From contig OY760140.1 of the NCBI GenBank assembly GCA_963663215.1, positions 124,001 to 188,000 on the forward strand: 64,000 nucleotides of DNA, in the 5' to 3' direction. Position numbers and translations under genes: made by a program. Source of the stretch: BJGV01 sp003230615. GTDB lineage: Bacteria > Pseudomonadota > Gammaproteobacteria > Burkholderiales > Nitrosomonadaceae. Shown piece by piece: positions 37,210 through 43,847 of the stretch (position 1 is its first letter; each line of letters opens with the position of its first letter). The notes beneath the pieces are model-generated. The model was not told the DNA's origin, made no database searches, and saw only the letters and a program-made list of their open reading frames with translations.

Positions 37210-37334
37210 TCAGGTTTATCCTTTTTATTGGTGGGTTGTGGGTTGACAAAGATACTACATTCAGGCGGCATACCAATACGATCCGCAATGATACCTGCAA
37301 TCAGTGCTGGGCCGATCCAAAGCAGGTCTTCCAT
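37206..37334 (-). CDS. Small membrane peptide, 42 residues
   Basis: It encodes MEDLLWIGPALIAGIIADRIG (one hydrophobic helix) and a polar tail PPECSIFVNPQPTNKKDKPE. The TGA overlaps the ATG of the HTH gene (ATGA), supporting co-translation. I do not recognise it. Confidence 0.5.
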   Translation of the reverse strand: MEDLLWIGPALIAGIIADRIGMPPECSIFVNPQPTNKKDKPE

Positions 37335-37446
37335 GTCAACTTACGCTCAATCTGTTTGCACAATTTGAAATGTTTATGAAAGGTGATTGCTTCCATCGCC
37401 TCATGTTACACGTTCTATGCAATAGGTAACAACACAGTGCAAACAA

Positions 37447-37650
37447 CTGCTATCAGTCTTGTATAGCTTTCAGAATGCCAGAAGAGACCAGGTACACCTA
37501 GTATTGGACGACCATCCCCTCCTGTGTCAGAGGTACTACCTAAACCTACCTTGACGCTATTTGTAAAAAAGTCCTTTCTATTTTGGCGCAAAAAAATTTT
37601 CTGGAAAGAAAATCTGTGAATGTCTGCTTTTGGCACAAAGCGGACATTGG
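37447..37650 (+). repeat. 200-bp composite repeat, copy 2, with hairpin at 37618-37648
   Basis: It is collinear with 18277-18474. Its hairpin (GAATGTCTGCTTT TGGCAC AAAGCGGACATT) is well kept. On the minus strand it produces spurious open frames starting NVRFVPKADIH. Confidence 0.8.
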
Positions 37651-37783
37651 GGAGCATCACTTTTCACCTCACCCATAACGGAAGATACTTTCTGTATTTA
37701 TCCAATAATGTGTGCTTTCTTACAGAAAATACTATTGAGAGTGGTTATTCTTTCTATATGTCTTGTTCATGACGGAGGTAATA

Positions 37784-37879
37784 ATGAACGTAAGCGAGGT
37801 ATACAGCTAGGTATGCAACATTATAATTCTTCTTACGCTTTTCCTTTTGCTTTTTGGAATAGTTTGGGCTGATAACTAA
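37784..37879 (+). pseudogene. Tiny membrane protein gene with in-frame TAG
   Basis: A perfect GGAGG lies five bases before ATG 37784. The frame reads MNVSEVYS, then TAG (37808-37810), then VCNIIILLTLFLLLFGIVWADN and TAA. If the TAG were a sense codon (for example Trp) it would give a typical 31-residue single-helix membrane protein. Confidence 0.5.
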
Positions 37880-37896
37880 ACACCACTTCTAACCTT

Positions 37897-37928
37897 GAAT
37901 GTCTGCTTTTGGCACAAAGCAGACATTC
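37897..37928 (+). repeat. Dispersed hairpin repeat, copy 14 (perfect)
   Basis: GAATGTCTGCTTT TGGCAC AAAGCAGACATTC has fully complementary 13-bp arms. This is the best consensus copy. Confidence 0.9.
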
Positions 37929-38073
37929 ATATATTACATGGGCCGAGTCATTTGCGTATTGGAATTCTGCAACATATGAGTGATGATTTCAGCGACTATT
38001 TAGTTTTTGTTAATGAGAGTGGCCTTAGTCATCATACTGTTAGGCAATCGAATTCAATAGAAAGGAGGTCACT

Positions 38074-38419
38074 ATGACAGATGAAATTCTTCAAGCTTTA
38101 ATTAGCCCAGAGGCTGCTATTGGTATGATAAGTTTTCTGCTGATTGCCGCTGGAATAATATTTATGCGGGGTATGAAACCAGCTAGTCCGCTCGCTCCGT
38201 ATGTCTTACAGATACTTGTACTTACATTCATTCTCCCTGTTGTAATATTAATAACATAATCATCGATGTTGATGGTGAAGCTATTATGGGGCTTCTTGGC
38301 ACGATTGTCGGTTATATTTTTGGTACATCAAGATTGGTACATCAAGAGCTTCCGTAACACCAATACAAAATTCTTCCTCAACACAAGAATCGCCGGAATC
38401 GGATAAGAGAGTCCAATAA
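38074..38419 (+). pseudogene. Small membrane protein gene with two frameshifts
   Basis: AAAGGAGG precedes ATG 38074. The first frame encodes two hydrophobic helices (GMISFLLIAAGIIFM; VLQILVLTFILPVVILIT) and stops at 38257. In another frame the protein continues as IIIDVDGEAIMGLLGTIVGYIFGTSR. A 14-bp tandem duplication (GGTACATCAAGATT, 38322-38349) shifts it again. Beyond that, ASVTPIQNSSSTQESPESDKRVQ reaches a TAA at 38417. Undoing a one-base loss and the duplication gives one protein of about 110 residues with three helices and a polar tail. Family not recognised. Confidence 0.6.
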
Positions 38420-38428
38420 AGCTATACT

Positions 38429-38460
38429 GAACGTCCGCTTTTGGCACAAAGCAGACATTC
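38429..38460 (+). repeat. Dispersed hairpin repeat, copy 15
   Basis: GAACGTCCGCTTT TGGCAC AAAGCAGACATTC, just 3' of the broken membrane-protein gene. Confidence 0.8.
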
Positions 38461-38525
38461 CGGTATAGCAGATGTCAACTCAAAATCATTAGGAGCGTTG
38501 GGTATATAAACCAGTGGAGGTTTAT

Positions 38526-38969
38526 ATGAAAACGCTCAAATTAATGTGCCTTATTTTCGTCCTACTCGGATCAATGTCTACTAGCTCAGCATGGGCGCGT
38601 GGTGGACATGGCGGCGGTCATCATGGAGGACACCACGGAGGGCATCATGGACACCATAGAAGTCACCACTTAGGTGGTCTTGTACTAGGCATGGGGTTGG
38701 GTTATGTCCTAGGAAATAGTGGTTACGGTCGATATGGAGGTTACGGAGGTTATAGTTTAGGATACCGCGGTTATGGTGGCTATGTTGGTTATGGTTTAGA
38801 CTATCGCGGTTACGGAGGCAACTACCCTCCTGTAGTGTATATTCAACGGTAAGGCGGCACGCAAACAGCTACAAAGACACAGACCATCTATTGGCATTAT
38901 TGCAATAACCCGAAAGGATATTATTCACATGTCAAAAGATACCAAGATGGCTGGATGCGGGTTGTATAA
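38526..38969 (+). pseudogene. Secreted Gly/His/Tyr-rich protein with YWHYC tail, in-frame TAA
   Basis: GGAGG five bases upstream fixes ATG 38526. A signal peptide (LMCLIFVLLGSMSTSSAWA) precedes GHHGGHHGG repeats, a GYGGY region and YPPVVYIQR. TAA at 38850-38852 then interrupts the frame. The same frame continues with TIYWHYCNNPKGYYSHV and QDGWMRVV to a TAA at 38967, the same tail as the intact paralogue at 23927-24721. The tail's second cysteine is now Tyr. It is followed by a glycine-zipper gene, as in the intact locus. Confidence 0.75.
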
Positions 38970-39184
38970 CAGCTATCACCTACACAATAAAGAGAAGGAT
39001 AAACGTTAAAAGAGAAGCAGGATTGGAAGATGATTTATTGTCAGTTATCTGTGTCATCATAGGGTTTTATTTGCCTACTAAAAAACTATTGTGAAAAGAG
39101 ATTGAGACTTACAGCTAAAAAGTAGAGTCACAAAACCTCACTAGAACTTAAAAAACGAAATACCTATGGAAAAGGAGAGTACCA

Positions 39185-39757
39185 ATGGCCAACGAATCAA
39201 CTAACTAATGGAAGCTTGCAACGATTGGACTACTAATTGTAGGGGCAACCGTCTTAATCACAACGCTCGTTATCAGTCGAGATACAAAAGTAGTGCCACC
39301 TGAAGAAATCGTGCAGACCTAGGAAACAGATACCCAAGTCGCGAAGAAAGAAGTCGTGAAGAAAGAAGTCGTGAAGAAAGAACCAACAAGCAAGCCTAAG
39401 ATAGCTGTAAAAGTTGCTACGGCGCCTCCTGCACCAAAACCCGTTTATATTCCCCAACCTGTATATCCACCACAATCTATCATACAGGCATGTAACAAGT
39501 ATGCTTCTGATCAGGTGAGCAGCAAGACAGAGGAAGTAGTCAAGGATGCAGGGATCGGAGTCCTTCTTGGTGCGGCAACAGGTGCGGCAGTTGGCGCGAT
39601 TGCGGGCGGCGGTAGTGGTGCTGCGAAAGGCGCAGGTATCGGAGCTATTGCAGGTGGAGCAGGCGGAACACTTTATGGACTCAACGAAAACCAAACGAAC
39701 GACGCACGTTACCAAGAAGCTTATTCTTCCTGTATGCGTTCGAGGGGTTATTCCTAA
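39185..39757 (+). pseudogene. Membrane-anchored glycine-zipper protein, two in-frame stops
   Basis: GGAG precedes ATG 39185. One frame of 190 codons runs through TAA (39206-39208) and TAG (39320-39322). MANESTN and WKLATIGLLIVGATVLITTLV (a membrane helix) lie around the first stop, ETDTQVAKKEVVKKEV after the second. A Pro-rich linker follows, then CNKYAS, a glycine zipper (GVLLGAATGAAVGAIAGGG...) and YSSCMRSRGYS. Both stops could come from glutamine codons. The second half alone still has an open frame from 39356 but would lack the membrane anchor. The region 39350-39395 has 15-bp tandem units encoding KKEVV. Confidence 0.7.
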
Positions 39758-39810
39758 ATAGACTTTCCAACTGAATACCTGAAAACAACTAGATACGTAG
39801 ATATGAGTAA

Positions 39811-39838
39811 CCAACCCCGGCTTGATGCTGGGGGGTTT
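39811..39838 (+). terminator. Terminator after the glycine-zipper gene
   Basis: CCAACCCCGGC pairs with GCTGGGGGGTT across a short loop, followed by TTGTT. Confidence 0.7.
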
Positions 39839-39848
39839 GTTCGTATTT

Positions 39849-39880
39849 GAATGTCCACTTTTGGCACGAAATACACGTTC
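39849..39880 (+). repeat. Dispersed hairpin repeat, copy 16 (degenerate)
   Basis: GAATGTCCACTTT TGGCAC GAAATACACGTTC, with several arm mismatches. Confidence 0.65.
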
Positions 39881-39896
39881 GGGTTTACACAAAAAC

Positions 39897-40199
39897 TCAG
39901 TACCAGAGATCATTCCTAGACAGTTTTTTATTATTCTTAAAGTATAGACGAGCCTTTCTTGTAAACAAGAGGGGTAAAAATAATACAAGGGATGTCAAGA
40001 TTGGAATACCCGATGATATGCTGGCAGATTTCTGTAGGTTCAAACCAAGTAGAAATCCCGAGCCAAATAAGATACCAAATACCGGTAATGTAAAAATTGA
40101 CCATCTGGCCCAATTTTCCCCATTATGTATTCCTAAAGCTATCGCAAGCACTAAAATAGCGACTATTATCGAGAAGAAATCTGTTTCTTGTTGTACCAC
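39897..40199 (-). CDS. Small integral membrane protein
   Basis: The 100-residue protein has three hydrophobic helices (IIVAILVLAIALGI; IFTLPVFGILFGSGFLLGL; LTSLVLFLPLLFT) with a GENWARW loop and a basic end (RKARLYFKNNKKLSRNDLWY). This arrangement is typical of small inner-membrane proteins of unknown function. There is no recognised family and no strong ribosome site. Confidence 0.5.
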   Translation of the reverse strand: MVQQETDFFSIIVAILVLAIALGIHNGENWARWSIFTLPVFGILFGSGFLLGLNLQKSASISSGIPILTSLVLFLPLLFTRKARLYFKNNKKLSRNDLWY

Positions 40200-40212
40200 A
40201 TTACCTCATTGA

Positions 40213-40260
40213 TTGACGACAGAAGAGCTCATAAAGTTGACTGAAAGTCAATAACAAATC
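40213..40260 (+). repeat. 48-bp duplicate of the universal-stress-protein segment, copy 1
   Basis: TTGACGACAGAAGAGC and following bases match 40314-40361 with four differences. In frame it encodes TTEELIKLTESQ, stop, Q, I: the second of the two stop positions is CAA here and TAA in the other copy. Confidence 0.85.
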
Positions 40261-40313
40261 AGAAAATATGGAACGTTACCTCGCCACATTATATAGTGAT
40301 TGGATTATTTAAC

Positions 40314-40620
40314 TTAACGACAGAAGAACTAATAAAGTTGACTGAAAGTCAATAATAAATCCAACAACGCGGAATAGATGCTCTTAAAAAACTAGCAAAT
40401 AAACCAGCAAACTCTCTTGACTTAGAAGTTGAAACTATCTTCGCCGAGGAAACCCAGCCATGAGATTGTTCGCGTTGCAGAAGAGCTCAATGTAGATCTG
40501 ATCGCCCTTGGAACACATGGCCATAGTGGATGGAAACGTTTTACCATCGGAAGTGTTGCAGAGTTAGTTGTCAGATGCGCCCCTTGTGCTGTTCTTACTA
40601 TCAGGCCCAAAGGGAAATAG
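40314..40620 (+). pseudogene. Universal stress protein (UspA family), C-terminal part, multiply broken
   Basis: The frame reads LTTEELIKLTESQ, two adjacent TAA (40353-40358), IQQRGIDALKKLANK, SLDLEVETIFAEETQP and a TGA. It then shifts by one frame into HEIVRVAEELNVDLIALGTHGHSGWKRFTIGSVAELVVRCAPCAVLTI, the Usp nucleotide-binding end (GTHGxSG...GSVAE). The N-terminal strand is missing. A five-base deletion around CAT could explain the shift. The remaining C-terminal frame from 40429 is unlikely to make a functional protein. Confidence 0.75.
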
Positions 40621-40631
40621 ATAGAACCCCT

Positions 40632-40716
40632 CTTTCCTTTCCCCAATTTTGGCGCAAAAAAATTTTTCTAGAATTAAAATCTGGGAACGTCCGCTTTTGG
40701 CACAAAGCGAACATTC
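40632..40716 (+). repeat. Composite repeat collinear with 20203-20285, hairpin at 40685-40716
   Basis: CTTTCCTTTCCCCAATTTT and GCGCAAAAAAATTTTTC precede the hairpin GAACGTCCGCTTT TGGCAC AAAGCGAACATTC. Confidence 0.75.
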
Positions 40717-40829
40717 AATGTTTAAAATGAAGGGGCAAAAACTAGTAAGCTGAACAGTCTTTTATGAGAAATATGTAGAAAACTACGAATTCGCCATACA
40801 CAGAATTTAATAACAGGAATAAAATTGCA

Positions 40830-41003
40830 TCACTGTGCAATACCAGATTCCATGTCGTTAATTACGTTGATTATACTGTCGTGGCTAATATGGATAAAAC
40901 CATCAACCGGATGATCGAAATCATGAATAACAAGCATTATTCCCACGAGAACAAGGGTAAATGCCATCATCCGCCATCGATTTAGCCGACCTGCAATTCC
41001 CTA
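40830..41003 (-). pseudogene. C-terminal remnant of a small membrane protein (DUF4239-like)
   Basis: A minus-strand frame encodes GIAGRLNRWRMMAFTLVLVG and IMLVIHDFDHPVDGFIHIS, then SIINVINDMESGIAQ and TGA. The hydrophobic helix followed by a DxDxP...I.(V/I)S pattern resembles the end of DUF4239-type membrane proteins. TAG directly precedes the visible part in the same frame; upstream sequence is not convincing. The surrounding 40717-41240 otherwise shows no gene. Confidence 0.4.
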
Positions 41004-41240
41004 CGCAATGAAGTGGTGCGAAGATTAATATTAATGTCACTAATAAGGTGGAAATGTCAGAAGCACTAGAGACTGTAGTCAGTGAGCTGTTAGATCAGAT
41101 AGCCAGTTAAGTTTTATAAGAAGGTAATAAGAAAACACCCCTAAGACTATCCCAAGTTACCCTCGCGCGCGTGAGATGCTGGTGCATTAGTCACTACAGC
41201 CAGTGGTTTTTGATCATATAGCTAAAGAGTATCTATTCAA

Positions 41241-41641
41241 TCACTTCCCACAAGCGACTTTCCAAAGAAGTTCATCATGGGTGTCAGGCACTACTGAATA
41301 CCATTCAAAATTTGCAGAGGTCTCAACCTCCTGTATACCTTTACCCATCTTCTTAGAGAAGGGAGCTTGATAGTTGACTCGTACCCCTTCGCTTCCTTGC
41401 AGTCGTATTCGTTATGGTTTTTTGTCGACATATACTTACCAAAGTTATCGCCAACAACATCATGAGCAGTTTTATAGTCGTACATAACCCACATTTTCAC
41501 CTTGTTGCCGGACTTGCTAATGGTTTCGGTGTCAGCGTAGAAGGTAGATCCAATAAAATCATTAACGCCAACCTCAACCCACTCTGCCATCGCATTAATA
41601 CTTACAACAGCCAGTAGTATCATCAAAACAACTTTATGCAT
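41241..41641 (-). pseudogene. Surface-adhesin E-like secreted protein, frameshift
   Basis: The first frame gives a signal peptide (KVVLMILLAVVSINAMA) and a domain with FYADTETISKSGNKVKMWVMYDY and EYDCKEAKG. It then leaves register at a GGGG run near 41384. The following frame continues YQAPFSKKMGKG, FEWYSVVPDTHDELLWKVAC and TGA at 41241-41243, the usual ending of the surface-adhesin protein E family. One extra G restores a protein of about 133 residues. It starts 10 bp after the end of the poly-Gln gene, so the two probably share a transcript. Confidence 0.7.
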
Positions 41642-41651
41642 CGCAATTCAT

Positions 41652-41918
<267 letters not shown>

Positions 41919-42246
41919 TTTTTTATCCTGTCTGCAAATTATTTTCCACCAAATTTCGGTTATACATATTTGTATCCTAGTATAGCCTAAACCCAATCAC
42001 CAAGCACAATTGCGTTCTAACATCAGCATTAAAGTTAACAGTAGCTTTTTCATATCGTTTACTTCAATTCATCTATGAAAATTTAATTACGACCATATTT
42101 TCTGATTATTTAATGCTTCCTAAAACGCTCCATATTTAGTAAACATGGTTACATAATGGTTACATGGATTAAATAAAGAAAATATAAATCCAAGCTAGTT
42201 ATAATAACGCATTGTTTATTAATATATGTTTATCTAGTATCGAACG
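41919..42246. other. Intergenic region, no gene
   Basis: AT-rich sequence between the poly-Gln gene start and the nnr end. No hairpin repeat or terminator is recognisable. Confidence 0.5.
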
Positions 42247-43752
42247 CTATGTTCTAGGAATATAAATCCACTGATTTAATAGGCTGCGGGCAGTATCCGT
42301 GATTTCTGATGCTGTCATTCCCACTGGACCACCAATCTGTTCTAGCAGTTCATCTGCTGCAGCACCGTGCAAGTAAACTGCCAGTAACAGTGCGTTTCCT
42401 ACACTCAAACCCTGTGCTATCAAAGCACCAATAATCCCGGATAATACATCACCTGTTCCGGCGCTACTGAGGCCTGGATTACCACTAGTGTTTATGTAAC
42501 GCTTTCCATCAGGTAACATACAAATGCTACCTGCTCCTTTCAGCACCACATAGCATTTGAAACGCTCTACTAGATTTTTTACTGCGGCCATACGGTCATT
42601 CTGAACTACTGTAGTACCGATGCTCAGCATTCGTGCCGCTTCTGCAGCATGGGGAGTGAGTACGGTATTTACTTTGCGGGCACTCAGTGTATTAGCAAGC
42701 TTGGGATGGGTTGAAATAAGATTCAACGCGTCGGCATCTAGCACTAAGGGTTGTGCAGATTTGAGCGCGGAGTCAAGCCAGAAATGGGCGTTAGCACTCA
42801 TCCCCAACCCTGGGCCAATAACCAGACAATTCAGATGATCAAGCTTAAATAGTTCGTAAGCCGGGCGTAGCATCAGTTCAGGCTGCGCGGAGTAGACTTT
42901 ATGTGTATCCTCAGCAACCAAGCCAAGATATACACGTCCTGATCCTAGTTTTAGTGCTGCTGTTCCTGCAAGGAATGCAGCTCCCACCATTCCTGCTGCT
43001 CCACCAATAATACCCACGCTGCCAAACATACCTTTGTGGTTGTTAGCAGGGCGAGACGGTAGTAACAATTTCTGTGTGCAAGCTTGGTCCAATATCCATG
43101 AGCGGGGTTTTATCAGGGTAGGCGCATTGATATCAAGATTGCGTAGTAAAACTTTTCCACAACACTCAGTGCCATAATGAGTCAGGAGACCTGGTTTCAG
43201 GCCAATAAATGTGACGGTTATGGCGGCGTATATTGCCACACCGCGTACTTGGCCGTTGTCGCTGTCCAGGCCACTGGGAATATCGAGTGCAAGTACAGGC
43301 AGATTCATGTGATTAATCACATTGACTAGCTCATAGTATTTACCCTCAAGGTCTCGTTCAAGACCGATACCGAATAACCCATCTATTACCACATTCCAAT
43401 TTTTCTTAGCTGGGATTTCAGAAAGTATCTCGCCCCCTATGGTAAGCCAAGCATCCAGAGAATTCCTTGCATCACTGGATAATTTGTCGCGTGTCCCAGT
43501 AAATACTAGCGTGACTTTGAACCACAATTCTTGCAGATAACGAGCAACAACGAAGGCATCGCCACCATTATTACCGGGGCCCGCTAGTACCAAAACTTTG
43601 TTTCTTTCATTGGTCAGCAGTTTATCCTGTGCTACTTTCGCTGCAGCCAATCCGGCTTTTTCCATCAAGTTGGCAGGATTAGGTAAGGCAGAGGCAAGTT
43701 GCTCAATCTTGCGTATCTCAGTGGTGAGATAGATAGGAGTTTTATTTTTCAT
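42247..43752 (-). CDS. nnr: Bifunctional NAD(P)H-hydrate epimerase/dehydratase
   Basis: It repairs hydrated NADH and NADPH. The 501-residue fusion has an N-terminal YjeF epimerase domain (KVLVLAGPGNNGGDAFVVARYL; VVIDGLFGIGLERDL; LALDIPSGLDSDNGQVRG). From about residue 225 it has the ribokinase-like ADP-dependent dehydratase domain (VGIIGGAAGMVGAAFLAG; LVIGPGLGMS; VVLKGAGSIC; NPGLSSAGTGDVLSGIIGALIAQG). It is divergent from purL with about 95 bp between the starts. Intact. Confidence 0.96.
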   Translation of the reverse strand: MKNKTPIYLTTEIRKIEQLASALPNPANLMEKAGLAAAKVAQDKLLTNERNKVLVLAGPGNNGGDAFVVARYLQELWFKVTLVFTGTRDKLSSDARNSLDAWLTIGGEILSEIPAKKNWNVVIDGLFGIGLERDLEGKYYELVNVINHMNLPVLALDIPSGLDSDNGQVRGVAIYAAITVTFIGLKPGLLTHYGTECCGKVLLRNLDINAPTLIKPRSWILDQACTQKLLLPSRPANNHKGMFGSVGIIGGAAGMVGAAFLAGTAALKLGSGRVYLGLVAEDTHKVYSAQPELMLRPAYELFKLDHLNCLVIGPGLGMSANAHFWLDSALKSAQPLVLDADALNLISTHPKLANTLSARKVNTVLTPHAAEAARMLSIGTTVVQNDRMAAVKNLVERFKCYVVLKGAGSICMLPDGKRYINTSGNPGLSSAGTGDVLSGIIGALIAQGLSVGNALLLAVYLHGAAADELLEQIGGPVGMTASEITDTARSLLNQWIYIPRT

Positions 43753-43847
43753 AACGTGATGTATCCAAGCAACTACTTTTAAGACTGTGGGTAGCGTGTC
43801 TTCTCGTGTAAAATTATACTTTTTAATTCAATGCCACACTTCACCTA

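Noticed and set aside
37415..37660. Open frames beginning NVRFVPKADIH and similar at several sites
   Set aside because: They are translations of the hairpin and composite repeats. They have no ribosome sites and vary with the repeat copies.
3489..40358. Genome-wide stop-codon reassignment
   Set aside because: All three stop codons occur in the broken genes, while long core genes (smc, purL, ligA) contain no internal stops and end with ordinary stops.
7534..40716. The recurring 32-bp units as a CRISPR array
   Set aside because: They are palindromic, irregularly spaced by hundreds to thousands of bases, have different neighbours and no cas genes are present.
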